The notes beneath the pieces were generated by a model that did no database searches, was not told the origin of the DNA, and worked only from the letters and a program-made list of their open reading frames with translations. From assembly GCF_019396385.1 (NCBI RefSeq), contig NZ_JAHKRN010000029.1:46489-110488 (forward strand): 64,000 bases of DNA. Direction: 5' to 3'. A program made the translations under genes and the position numbers. The first letter of the stretch is position 1, and every line of letters starts with the position of its first letter. Source of the DNA: Nonomuraea harbinensis (GTDB lineage Bacteria; Actinomycetota; Actinomycetes; Streptosporangiales; Streptosporangiaceae). Below, one piece after another: positions 47,133-55,604 of this stretch.

Positions 47133-47783
47133 CTAGTTTTTCAGCCACACCCGCAGTGGGCCGAGCGGGGTGAAGCCGTGCTCGGCGGCCGGTGCCGGGT
47201 CGATCTCGTAGCCGACCAGGTCGCGGCCGGGGAAGAGAGCGGCGGCCTGGGTCCTGACGTGCGGCCAGGCGTCGTCGCCGAACACGTTGGACACGCCCAC
47301 GGTCCTGCCGCCCGGCGTCTCGTTGAGGACGAACCCGGACGCCGTCCCTTCTTCCGCCCACAGGAGCTTGACGGACGGGTCGCCGAGCAGGGCGGCGGTG
47401 AACAGGCCGCCTTGGCCCCCCCACGCCTCCTCCCAGGCGCGCAGCGTCTCCGCGTCCCGCACCACGCGCCATCGGATGTCGCGTGCGGCTCCCTGACGAG
47501 CATCCGGCCCGGCGTGGAGCCAGGTGGCTTCGAAGAGCAGCTCGAAGCCGGGCAGGGTGAGTGCGGCGAAGCTGTCCTTGACAGAGGCGCCGGGGGTGTC
47601 GTCGATGAAGGGGAGGATGTCGGCGTCCGTCGCCTCCGGGGACAGGGTGACGGCGTCGGGATAGTAGGGCGGGGTGCGGCGCGGATTCGTCCAGGCCCGT
47701 GGGGTGAAGGCGCCGGGGAGACCGTGCGCGCGACACAGGGCATCGCACCAGGCGGCGTTGTTCAGCGCCGCTTCCTCGATCAT
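47133..47783 (-). CDS. Uncharacterised protein, possible GNAT-like fold
   Basis: 216 residues. The second half has an acetyltransferase-like flow: ASGFVLNETPGGRTVGVSNVFGDD (strand-turn-strand), AWPHVRTQAAALFPGRDLVGYE (helix then strand), ending in a GFTPLGPLRVWLK strand. The usual GNAT acetyl-CoA loop (Q/R-x-x-G-x-G/A) is not clear, so activity is uncertain. It starts 20 bases after the helicase stop, so probably the same transcript. No other family recognised. Confidence 0.6.
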   Translation of the reverse strand: MIEEAALNNAAWCDALCRAHGLPGAFTPRAWTNPRRTPPYYPDAVTLSPEATDADILPFIDDTPGASVKDSFAALTLPGFELLFEATWLHAGPDARQGAARDIRWRVVRDAETLRAWEEAWGGQGGLFTAALLGDPSVKLLWAEEGTASGFVLNETPGGRTVGVSNVFGDDAWPHVRTQAAALFPGRDLVGYEIDPAPAAEHGFTPLGPLRVWLKN

Positions 47784-47802
47784 CTGGCGCCCTGGGTGGC
47801 GG

Positions 47803-50592
47803 TCATCGGGTCCTCCTCGTGGGGGTGGCCGTCAGGGGGTCCTCGGGCCAGGGGTGCTTCGGGTAGCGGCCGCGCATCTCGGCGCGTACGGACCGGTAGG
47901 CGTCGCGCCAGAACGACGCCAGGTCCGCCGTGACCGCCACCGGGCGGCCCGCGGGCGAGAGCAGGTGGATCAGCAGCGGCACGCCCGCGATCAGGGGCGC
48001 CTCCTGCCAGCCGAACAGCTCCTGCAGCTTCACCGCCAGCACCGGCTGCTCGCCCGAGTAGTCGATCCTGACCCGCGAACCGGTGGGCACCTCGACCCGC
48101 TCCGGCGCCACCGCCTCCAGCCGCTCGCTCCACGGCACCAGGCGGCGCAGCGCCGCGGCCACGTCGATCCGCTCCAGGTCGGCGCGGCGGCGGGCGCGGG
48201 ACAGCTCAGGCTCCAGCCACCGGTCGGCCAGGGCTACCAGGTCGCTCACGTCGGGCCACGGCTCACCCGCCGCGCGGTGGCAGAACGCCAGCCGGTCCCT
48301 GACCGCGCGTGCCTCCTTCGTCCAGGTCAGCACCTCTTCGGTACGGAGCCCGTACAGGAGAGCGTCGCGCACGTCGGCGTCCGGCAGCGGCGTGGCGGAC
48401 AGCTCGACGGCGCCCAGCCGCTCGACCAGCCGCGCCGTCACGTCACCCCGCTTCGATCCGGGCGGCGCTTTCCAGGCGACCTCCTCCCCGACCGTCACCG
48501 GGTACGCCTGCCTGGCGATCTCCTCGTCGATCACCACCGCCTGGCGGATCCGCGCCGACGCCGACCCGGTCGGGCGGTCGGCCACCGCGACGGCCAGCCA
48601 CTGCGCCGACGCCAGCTTGGAGCCCTCCGCGAGCTGGGCTTCCGTGCCGGACGCCATGAGGTACCCGCCCCCTCGCCGCCGTGCCACCCTCTCGGGAAAC
48701 GCCAGCGCCACGGCCAGCCCGGCCACCTCGTCCTGGGTTTTCGGGGCGGGTGCGTCGTTCTTGGTGGGTTCTGTGGCCGTCCGTCCCTCCGTGCGGGCCC
48801 TTCCCCTGCCGTCCGGAGAGGACCGGTCGGGGGCGGCGTCCCTTTCCCGGGTCCGGTGGCCCGCAGTACGGGAGAGGCGCCGCGTCTCGGCGCGCCAGCG
48901 AGCCGTGAAGGCGTCACGCCCGCGACGGGCCGCACGCCAGACCTCCACCAGATCGTCGCCCGCGTCGCGCGGAAGCTGCTCCGACAACAGGGCGATCACC
49001 TCGGCGGCCTCGGGGCCCACGTCGAGCAGAGCCCGTGCCAGCCGAGGATGCACCCCCGCCAACGCCATCCGCCGCCCCCGCTCAGTAACCCGCACGGACA
49101 TGACCGCCCCACCGGGGGAGGCCCTCTGCACCGCGTCCTTTCCAGGCGCGCCGTCTCCCTGGTGGACGGGGGACGTCGCCTGCGCCGCGTTCCTTCGAGA
49201 TGTGCTGTCTCTCTGGGCGGTTCCTTGTGCTGGCGTGTCCGTTCGAGGCGCGTTGTCATCCTGGGTGGCGGGGGAGGTCCTCTGCGTCGACGCGTCCGTT
49301 GGAGGCGCGCCATCTCCCTGGGAGACAGGGGGCGTCGCCCGCGTCACGTCCCTTTGAGGTGCGCTGTTTCCCCCGGTTGGGGTGGTTGTACGGGCCGGAG
49401 TGGGTTGGACGGCGCCCAGGGTGTGCAGGGTGGTGAGTGCGGCGGCGAGGGCGGCGGGCGGGGGTGGGTCGAGAAGGGCCAGGCCGGAGCCGTCGGGGGA
49501 GCCCCAGCAGGCCGCCTGGAGGGCGAACGACGTCAGGTCGGCGAGGGCGATCTCCGGGCTCGGCTGGTCGGGCAGGCGGTCGTGGTCGGTGGCGGACCAG
49601 CAGCGGTAGACGGCGCCGGGCGCCTCACGCCCGGCGCGGCCCGCGCGCTGGCCGGCCGAGGACCTGGAGACCCGCACCGTGGTGAGGGAGCCGAGACCGC
49701 GGGCGTGGTCGGTGCGCGGCTCGCGGGCCAGACCGGAGTCGACCACGACCCGCACGCCGGGCACGGTCAGGCTGGACTCGGCGACCGAGGTGGCCAGCAC
49801 CACGCGCCGGGACGCGCCGGGGGAGAGCACCGCGTCCTGGACCCGGGCCGGGGCCTGGCCGTGCACCTGGAGCACCTCGACGCCGTCGAGCATCGCCGCC
49901 ACCCGGGCGATCTCGCCGACGCCGGGCAGGAAACAGAGCACGTCGCCGTCCCGTTCGGCGAGCGCCCGCCGGACGACCCCGGCGACGTGCGACAGCAGGG
50001 CGGGGTCGACGCGCAGTCCGTGCGGCGGGGCGACCGGGCGCGGCGGCGGCGCCCACACGACGTCGACCGCGTGCGTGACGGCGGACGCCGCCACCACCGG
50101 CCCGCCGAGCAGCCGGGCCCAGGGGGCGGCGTCGGCGGTGGCGGAGGCGGCGATCAGCCGCAGGCCGGGCCGGAGCGTCTCGCGGACGTCCAGCAGGAAC
50201 GCCAGCGCCGTGTCGGCGTCCAGGTGGCGTTCGTGGCATTCGTCAAGCATGACGGCGTCCACCCCGGTCAGCTCCTGGTCCCGCTGGAGCCGTTGCAGCA
50301 GCACGCCGGTGGTGACGACCTCCACCATCGGGTTGGCGCCGGTGTGGCGCTCGCCCCGGATCGCGTAGCTGACGCCCATCCGCCGGGCCGCCGCGCGCAC
50401 CGCCAGCCGCCTGGGCTCGGCCACCACCACCCGCATGCCCGCCTCCGCCAGGGCGAGCGGCGCGACCGTCGTCTTCCCCGTACCGGGCGGAGCGGTCAGC
50501 ACGGCACTGCCGTGCGCGTCCAGCGCGGCGAGCAGATCCGGCAGCACACGCCGAATCGGCAACGTGTCAGGCGGCGTCTCAGACGGTGGCAT
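47803..50592 (-). CDS. hrpB: ATP-dependent RNA helicase HrpB
   Basis: 929 residues. Helicase core: TAPPGTGKTTVAPLAL (motif I), AEPRRLAVRAAARRM (Ia), VMLDECHERHLDADT (motif II, DEAH-type variant DECH), SATADAAPWA (III), RVVLATSVAESSLTVPGV and SSAGQRAGRAGREAPG (VI). The HrpB-specific C-terminal domain follows. Two low-complexity inserts interrupt it: about 385-495, made of degenerate repeats, and about 605-650. The ATG overlaps the stop of the ArsR-type regulator by 14 bases. HrpB is non-essential and its RNA substrate is unknown. Confidence 0.92.
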   Translation of the reverse strand: MPPSETPPDTLPIRRVLPDLLAALDAHGSAVLTAPPGTGKTTVAPLALAEAGMRVVVAEPRRLAVRAAARRMGVSYAIRGERHTGANPMVEVVTTGVLLQRLQRDQELTGVDAVMLDECHERHLDADTALAFLLDVRETLRPGLRLIAASATADAAPWARLLGGPVVAASAVTHAVDVVWAPPPRPVAPPHGLRVDPALLSHVAGVVRRALAERDGDVLCFLPGVGEIARVAAMLDGVEVLQVHGQAPARVQDAVLSPGASRRVVLATSVAESSLTVPGVRVVVDSGLAREPRTDHARGLGSLTTVRVSRSSAGQRAGRAGREAPGAVYRCWSATDHDRLPDQPSPEIALADLTSFALQAACWGSPDGSGLALLDPPPPAALAAALTTLHTLGAVQPTPARTTTPTGGNSAPQRDVTRATPPVSQGDGAPPTDASTQRTSPATQDDNAPRTDTPAQGTAQRDSTSRRNAAQATSPVHQGDGAPGKDAVQRASPGGAVMSVRVTERGRRMALAGVHPRLARALLDVGPEAAEVIALLSEQLPRDAGDDLVEVWRAARRGRDAFTARWRAETRRLSRTAGHRTRERDAAPDRSSPDGRGRARTEGRTATEPTKNDAPAPKTQDEVAGLAVALAFPERVARRRGGGYLMASGTEAQLAEGSKLASAQWLAVAVADRPTGSASARIRQAVVIDEEIARQAYPVTVGEEVAWKAPPGSKRGDVTARLVERLGAVELSATPLPDADVRDALLYGLRTEEVLTWTKEARAVRDRLAFCHRAAGEPWPDVSDLVALADRWLEPELSRARRRADLERIDVAAALRRLVPWSERLEAVAPERVEVPTGSRVRIDYSGEQPVLAVKLQELFGWQEAPLIAGVPLLIHLLSPAGRPVAVTADLASFWRDAYRSVRAEMRGRYPKHPWPEDPLTATPTRRTR
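49132..49378. repeat. Degenerate tandem repeats inside hrpB
   Basis: About five imperfect units of roughly 50-57 bases, each with a core like CGTCCGTTCGAGGCGCG followed by a CTCCCTGGG-like block. In the protein they give recurring phrases such as SQGDGAPPTDA and HQGDGAPGKDA. The frame is kept throughout, so the tract lengthens a flexible loop between helicase and C-terminal domains. It probably arose by slippage or unequal crossover. Confidence 0.65.
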
Positions 50593-50896
50593 GGGCGGCG
50601 GAGAGCACCGAGTCGAGCAGGCCGGGGAAACGGGCGTCGAGGTCGTCGCGGCGCAGGCTCATGAGCTTCTGCCTGCCGTCCTGCTTGGTCATGACCACGC
50701 CGGCCTCGCGCAGCGCGCGGAAGTGGTGGGAGGCGGTGGACTTGTGCACGCCCAGGTTGCGGCCCACGTCGCCGCAGGTCATCTCGCCCGCCGCGGCCAG
50801 GCGGGCGACGGCCTCCAGGCGTACGGGGTCGGACAGCGCTCGCAGCACCTCGGTGAGCTCGATGTCATCGGTGGCCGGATGGGGCAGGGCGCGCAT
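50579..50896 (-). CDS. ArsR-type helix-turn-helix regulator
   Basis: 105 residues from ATG 50896 (an upstream in-frame start would overlap the promoter). LTEVLRALSDPVRLEAVARLAAAGEMTCGDVGRNLGVHKSTASHHFRALREAGVV is the ArsR winged helix. No metal-binding Cys motif (ELCVCDL) is present. It faces an MFS transporter gene and probably represses it. The spacer has TTGACA at 50924-50929, pointing toward the MFS gene. Its stop overlaps the hrpB start. Confidence 0.9.
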   Translation of the reverse strand: MRALPHPATDDIELTEVLRALSDPVRLEAVARLAAAGEMTCGDVGRNLGVHKSTASHHFRALREAGVVMTKQDGRQKLMSLRRDDLDARFPGLLDSVLSAAHATV

Positions 50897-50984
50897 GCAC
50901 CCCAAGATACCGGGTTTTATTGTTTGACAACGATCCAACAGTGCGTCAGTTTGATGGGCATCCAATTGATCCATCGGAGGACCA

Positions 50985-52175
50985 GTGAATCGCCGGCTCT
51001 ATCCCCTCGCCGCCGGGAACTTCGCCGTCGGCACCGGCATGTTCGTCACCGCGGGCCTGCTCACCCCGATCGCCGCCGACCTGGACGTGTCCGTGGCCGC
51101 CGCCGGCCAGCTGATGACCGTGTTCGCGCTGGCGTACGCCGTGTTGTCGCCCTTGCTCGCCGCCGTGACGGCGGCGATGCCGCGGCGGACGCTGCTGCTG
51201 CTCGGGCTGGGTGTGTTCGTGCTGGGCAACGTGCTGACCGCCGTGGTGCCCGGTTACCCGCTGGTGGTGGCCACGCGGGTGCTCGCCGCCGCGGGGGCCG
51301 CGATGTTCACGCCGACCGCGTCGGGGGTGGCGGCCGCGCTGGCCGGTCCCGAGCATCGGGGGCGGGCGCTGGCGCTGGTGATGGGCGGGCTGAGCGTGGC
51401 CACCGCCATCGGCGTGCCGCTCGGCACGTGGATGGGCGCGGCGTACGGGTGGCGGGCCACCATCTGGCTGGTGGCGGGGCTGGCGGTGCTCGGCTTCGCC
51501 GGGATCGCGGCCCTGGTGCCCGACGTGCGGATCGCGGTCTCCGGCAGGCTGGGCGAGCGGTTCGCGCCGCTGGCCGACCGGGGCGTGCTCGCGGTGCTGG
51601 CGACGCAGCTGCTGATGTTCGCCTCGGCCTTCGCCGCCTACACCTACATCGGCGCGCTCTTCGACCTGCCGCTGCCGGCCGTGCTGTGGGCGTGGGGCGT
51701 GGGCGCCATCGTGGGCAACCAGCTCGGCGGCCGGCTCACCGACGCGTACGGGCCGCGCCGCATGGTGCTGGGCGGGCTGGCGGCGTCCACGCTGCTCATG
51801 GCCCTGATCCCGGTCGCCAATCTGGCCCTGCCGGTCGCCCTGGTCTGGGCGTTCCTGTGGGGCGCGCTGGGCTGGCTGGTGGCGCCCGCGCAGCAGTATC
51901 GGGTGGTCGCGGCGCTGCCGGGCAACGTGCCGGTCGGGCTCGGCCTGCTGTCGTCTGCGCAGTACACGGGGCTCGTGCTGGCGGGCGTCGCCGGCGGGCT
52001 GGTGCTCGACGGGTACGGGCGAGCAGGCGTGATCGCGCTGGCCACCGGGCTCGGCCTGGCGACGGTGCTCTTCACCCTCGCGACCTACCGCCCGGCGGTG
52101 GGCGGTCAGCCCAGGGCGGGGATCCAGCCGAGCGTCACCGCGAGGATGACGAGGAAGCCCAGGGCGAGCCGGTAG
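50985..52175 (+). CDS. MFS transporter, DHA1 drug-efflux type
   Basis: 396 residues with 12 predicted helices. The sequence MFVTAGLLTPIAADLDVSVAAAGQLMTVFALAYAVLSPLL and the motif-C-like region SVATAIGVPLGTWMGAAYGWRA are typical of Cmr/Cmx-type proton-driven exporters (arabinose/chloramphenicol efflux group). The divergent ArsR-type gene is the likely repressor. The last 24 residues (GGQPRAGIQPSVTARM) are read from DNA that is antisense to the uppP 3' end: the genes overlap by 70 bases. Confidence 0.92.
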   Translation: MNRRLYPLAAGNFAVGTGMFVTAGLLTPIAADLDVSVAAAGQLMTVFALAYAVLSPLLAAVTAAMPRRTLLLLGLGVFVLGNVLTAVVPGYPLVVATRVLAAAGAAMFTPTASGVAAALAGPEHRGRALALVMGGLSVATAIGVPLGTWMGAAYGWRATIWLVAGLAVLGFAGIAALVPDVRIAVSGRLGERFAPLADRGVLAVLATQLLMFASAFAAYTYIGALFDLPLPAVLWAWGVGAIVGNQLGGRLTDAYGPRRMVLGGLAASTLLMALIPVANLALPVALVWAFLWGALGWLVAPAQQYRVVAALPGNVPVGLGLLSSAQYTGLVLAGVAGGLVLDGYGRAGVIALATGLGLATVLFTLATYRPAVGGQPRAGIQPSVTARMTRKPRASR

Positions 52176-52936
52176 ACGACGAAGCCCGTGAAGCTGTGGG
52201 TGCTGATGTAGCGCAGGAACCAGGCCACGGCGGCGTAGCCCACGATGAAGGAGATCACCGTGGCCAGGATCGTGGGCCCCCAGGCCGGGGTCTCGGCGCC
52301 GCCGATCTCCGAGAGCTCGTACAGGCCCGAGGCCAGGACGGCCGGGATGGCCAGCAGGAACGAGTAGCGGGCGGCCTCCTCGCGCCGGTAGTCGAGCAGG
52401 AGGCCGGCCGTGATGGTGCCGCCCGAGCGGGAGACGCCGGGGATGAGGGCCGCCGCCTGGGCGAACCCGTACACCACGGAGTGCGGCACGTTGAGGTGCT
52501 TGGCAAGCGTGAGCTTGTTGCGCGCGGTGCGGTCGGCGAACCACAGGATGAGACCGAACAGGATGAGCGTGGTGCCGACCAGCCGCAGGTCGCGGAAGAC
52601 GCCCTCGATCTGGTCCTTGAGCAGCAGGCCGAGCAGGGCGATGGGGATGCTGCCGAGGATCACGTACCAGCCCATGCGGGCGGCGACGTGGGAGCGCAGG
52701 GCGGGGGTCCACAGGGAACGGGTCCAGGTGGAGGTGATCTCCCAGATGTCCTTCCTGAAGTAGATCAGGACCGCCGCTTCCGTGCCGAGCTGGATGACCG
52801 CGGTGAACGCGGCACCGGGGTCCTTCCAGCCGAAGAACGCCGAGGCGACGCGGATGTGGGCGCTGGAGGAGATCGGCAGGAACTCCGTCAGCCCCTGCAG
52901 CAATCCCAGCACCACGGCTTCCATCCAGCCGATCAC
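52106..52936 (-). CDS. uppP: Undecaprenyl-diphosphatase (BacA type)
   Basis: 276 residues, normal length, about eight helices. LTEFLPISSSAHIRVA and PGVSRSGGTITAGLLL are the two catalytic motifs. It recycles undecaprenyl diphosphate to the monophosphate carrier at the outer face of the membrane and can give bacitracin resistance. Start GTG 52936; ATG 52924 is possible. It overlaps the MFS gene end by 70 bases. Confidence 0.96.
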   Translation of the reverse strand: MIGWMEAVVLGLLQGLTEFLPISSSAHIRVASAFFGWKDPGAAFTAVIQLGTEAAVLIYFRKDIWEITSTWTRSLWTPALRSHVAARMGWYVILGSIPIALLGLLLKDQIEGVFRDLRLVGTTLILFGLILWFADRTARNKLTLAKHLNVPHSVVYGFAQAAALIPGVSRSGGTITAGLLLDYRREEAARYSFLLAIPAVLASGLYELSEIGGAETPAWGPTILATVISFIVGYAAVAWFLRYISTHSFTGFVVYRLALGFLVILAVTLGWIPALG

Positions 52937-53036
52937 GCCTGCACCTTCCCCCGATAGGAGCGCACGATGTAACGAGGTGAGGCTAGCGGAAACGGCGGCC
53001 CGCCAAGGCCAGTCGCGGCTGGTCGCCGCGCGCAGT

Positions 53037-53846
53037 TCACCCGCTGGTCACCCAGGCTCCGGCGTTGTCCCGGGCGAAGTCCGCGAAGTCCTTGGCGGGG
53101 CGGCCCAGCGCGGCCCGCACGCCGTCGGCGACGTGGGCGTTGCGGCCGTCGAGTGTCTCCGTGAACAGCATGGTCAGCATCTCGATCTCGTCCTCCGGCA
53201 CGCCGTGCTCGGCCGCGCCCGCCGCGTACTCCTCGGTGGTGATCGGCACGTACATGATGTCGCGGCCGGTCGCCTTGGACAGCTGGGCCGCCACGTCGGC
53301 GAAGGTGAGCGCTCGCGGCCCCGTCAGCTCGTACAGCCTGCCCGCGTGCCCGTCCTCGGTGAGCGCGGCCACCGCGACGTCGGCGATGTCGTCCACGTCC
53401 ACGAACGGCTCGGCCACCTCTCCGGCGGGCAGCGCGATGACGCCGTCGCGTACCGGCTCCAGCAGGTAGCCCTCCGAGAAGTTCTGCATGAACCAGGCGC
53501 ACCGCACGATCGTCCAGGCGACGCCCGACTCGCGCACCACCTGCTCGGCGGCCTCGGCGAGCGGCTCGCCCCGGCCCGACAGCAGGACCAGCCGCTCGAC
53601 GCCGGCCGCCGCCGCGTGCTCGGTGAACGCCCGCACGTCGTCCAGCGCGCCCGGGACCGCCACGTCGGGATAGTAGGAGATGTACGCGGCGCGCGCCCCG
53701 TGGAGGGCGGCCTTCCAGGTGCCGCGGTCCGCCCAGTCGAAGGGCGGGGTGCCGGTACGGGAGCCGACCCGTACGGGCTGTCCGAAGAGCCTGTCTGCGA
53801 TCCGGCGGCCGGTCTTGCCGGTCCCGCCCGTTACCAGGATGGTCAT
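53037..53846 (-). CDS. NAD(P)-binding NmrA/atypical SDR protein
   Basis: 269 residues. TILVTGGTGKTGRRIADRL is the dinucleotide motif; RLVLLSGRGEP, TIVRCAWFMQNFSEGYL and FVDVDDIADVAVAALTEDG are typical of NmrA-like/QOR2-type reductases. It should use NAD(P)H on a small molecule such as a quinone. Divergent from an AraC regulator paralogous to the one at 1535. Confidence 0.9.
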   Translation of the reverse strand: MTILVTGGTGKTGRRIADRLFGQPVRVGSRTGTPPFDWADRGTWKAALHGARAAYISYYPDVAVPGALDDVRAFTEHAAAAGVERLVLLSGRGEPLAEAAEQVVRESGVAWTIVRCAWFMQNFSEGYLLEPVRDGVIALPAGEVAEPFVDVDDIADVAVAALTEDGHAGRLYELTGPRALTFADVAAQLSKATGRDIMYVPITTEEYAAGAAEHGVPEDEIEMLTMLFTETLDGRNAHVADGVRAALGRPAKDFADFARDNAGAWVTSG

Positions 53847-53879
53847 GCCCTCTAGTAAGCCGTCTGCCGGTGAGACTCT

Positions 53880-53924
53880 CCATGGTTGAGAAGCGCAATG
53901 GCATATGCGATCGTCTAACCATGG
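53880..53924. promoter_or_regulatory. Inverted repeat and shared motif before second AraC gene
   Basis: CCATGGTT (53880-53887) is perfectly inverted as AACCATGG (53917-53924); the right arm covers the start codon at 53921. Between them ATATGCGATCGTC (53903-53915) matches, on the other strand, the GACGATCCATAT found in the first AraC/oxidoreductase region. Suggests an AraC-type binding region controlling both genes. Confidence 0.45.
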
Positions 53925-54835
53925 ATCACCTGGCGGCGCTGCTCGACGGCCCGCGCGCCCGTGGCGCGTTCCTGCTGAGAGTCCTCCTCGACCCGCCCTG
54001 GGCGATGCGCGTGCAGGACGAGGCCCCGCTCACGCTGCTGGCCATGGTGCGCGGCGAGGCGTGGATCGTCCGCGACGGCCTGACGCGGGTGGGGCCGGGC
54101 GAGGTGGCCGTGGTGTGCGGGCCGGAGCCCTACGTGGTCGCCGACCGGCCCGGCACCCCGCCGCAGATCGTCATCCATCCCGGCGAGCGGTGCACCACCC
54201 TCGACGGCGAGTCGCTCTACCAGGCGATGCACCTGGGCGTGCGCACCTGGGGCAACGACCCCGACGGCGCCAGCTCCATGATCGTCGGCACCTACCTGAT
54301 GGCCGGGGAGGTCAGCGGGCGGCTGCTGCGGGCGCTGCCGCCGCTGCTCGTCCAGCCCGGCGGGCCGCTCATCGAGATGCTGGGCGAGGAGGTGGTCAAG
54401 AACGAGCCCGGGCAGGAGGCGGTGCTCGACAGGATGCTCGACCTGCTGCTCATCGCCACGCTGCGCGGGTGGTTCGCCACCGGGGAGGCGCCGGCGTGGT
54501 ACCGGGCGCAGAGCGACCCTGTCGTGGGCAAGGCCATGCGGATCATGCAGAACAACCCCGCGCACCCGTGGACGGTCGCCGCGCTGGCCGCCGAGGTGGG
54601 GGTCTCGCGTGCCTCGCTGGCCAGGCGGTTCACGGACCTGGCGGGCGAGCCGCCGATGGCGTTCCTGACCGGGTGGCGGCTGGCCCTGGCCGCCGACCTG
54701 CTCCGCGAGCCCGAGGCGACCGTGACCTCGGTCGCCAGGAAGGTCGGCTACGGCAGCCCGTTCGCGCTCAGCGCGGCCTTCAAACGGGCCCACGGCGTCA
54801 GCCCGCAGGAACACCGGGTGGGGGCCGGCCGGTGA
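53921..54835 (+). CDS. AraC family transcriptional regulator (cupin type)
   Basis: 304 residues. Same architecture as the regulator at 1535-2479, with high similarity: opening DHLAALLDGPRARGAFLLRVLLDPPWAMRV, a PPQIVIHPGERCT strand in the cupin domain, and a C-terminal double helix-turn-helix (WTVAALAAEVGVSRASLARRF ... KVGYGSPFALSAAFKRAHGVSPQEHR). It probably controls the divergent NmrA-like reductase. It overlaps the following HAD-like gene by four bases (GTGA). Confidence 0.92.
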   Translation: MDHLAALLDGPRARGAFLLRVLLDPPWAMRVQDEAPLTLLAMVRGEAWIVRDGLTRVGPGEVAVVCGPEPYVVADRPGTPPQIVIHPGERCTTLDGESLYQAMHLGVRTWGNDPDGASSMIVGTYLMAGEVSGRLLRALPPLLVQPGGPLIEMLGEEVVKNEPGQEAVLDRMLDLLLIATLRGWFATGEAPAWYRAQSDPVVGKAMRIMQNNPAHPWTVAALAAEVGVSRASLARRFTDLAGEPPMAFLTGWRLALAADLLREPEATVTSVARKVGYGSPFALSAAFKRAHGVSPQEHRVGAGR

Positions 54836-55341
54836 AACCGCTGCTGCTCCTGGACGTGGACGGGGTGCTCAACCCCACCGGTCGCCCGTCCCCCGACTTC
54901 CGCCGCTACCGGTGCACGATCGGCAGCACCGTCTACACCGTGCACCTCAACCAGCGCCACGGCACCCGGCTGATGGAGCTCGCGCTGGAGACCGGCTCCG
55001 AGCTGGTGTGGGCGACGACCTGGGAGCAGCACGCCAACGAGTGGATCGCGCCCCGGCTCGGCCTGCCGCCGCTGCCCGTCATCGAGATGGCGCCCGGCGA
55101 GAACGGGAGCCGGCACGGCGAGATGTTCAAGACCCGCCACGTGGCCGACTACGTCGGCGACCGGCCGTTCGTCTGGTTCGACGACCAGGTCTACCAGGAG
55201 GACGAGGACTACCTCAGGGCTCGTCAGGGTCTCGGCGAATTCCTGCTCGTCCACGTGCCCGGCAGAGTGGGTCTGACCAGCCGACATCTGGCCGCCGCGC
55301 GGGAGTGGCTGACCCTTACAGGGTTTTCTCAGGGTCAGTAG
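54832..55341 (+). CDS. HAD-like protein (HAD domain of Swiss-army-knife RNA repair type)
   Basis: 169 residues. LLLLDVDGVLNP gives the catalytic DxD of HAD phosphatases, LVWATTWEQHAN is the motif II region and PFVWFDDQVYQED the acidic motif IV. The length and WATTWE/WFDDQ phrases match the HAD domain described in predicted RNA-repair proteins; stand-alone copies in actinomycetes have no proven role. The GTG start overlaps the AraC stop (GTGA), so it is made from the regulator's transcript. Confidence 0.82.
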   Translation: MKPLLLLDVDGVLNPTGRPSPDFRRYRCTIGSTVYTVHLNQRHGTRLMELALETGSELVWATTWEQHANEWIAPRLGLPPLPVIEMAPGENGSRHGEMFKTRHVADYVGDRPFVWFDDQVYQEDEDYLRARQGLGEFLLVHVPGRVGLTSRHLAAAREWLTLTGFSQGQ

Positions 55342-55404
55342 TGGGAGAAGAGAGCGAGGCTCGTGCGTTCTTCTCAGTAGAACGTCATCACACGGAGGGA
55401 CACC

Positions 55405-55587
55405 ATGTACCGCTCACGACAGCACCGGATGCTCGCCGGCGTCTGCGGAGGCCTCGCCGACAGGTTCGGCCTGTCGCCCACCCTCGTCCGAGTCCTCTGG
55501 TTGATCCTCTCGCTCTTCCCCGGCCCGATGTGGGTCGTCTACGTCGTCATGTGGATCCTGGTCCCCGAAGAGCCGAAGAAGTACTGA
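55405..55587 (+). CDS. PspC-domain small membrane protein
   Basis: 60 residues. MYRSRQHRMLAGVCGGLAD, then FGLSPTLVRVLWLILSL and a membrane helix (PMWVVYVVMWILVPEEP), is a complete minimal PspC domain. In actinomycetes such proteins are linked to envelope stress. GGAGGGA lies before the ATG. Seventeen bases separate it from lipB. Confidence 0.93.
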   Translation: MYRSRQHRMLAGVCGGLADRFGLSPTLVRVLWLILSLFPGPMWVVYVVMWILVPEEPKKY

Positions 55588-55604
55588 GGATTATCCTCTA
55601 AGGC

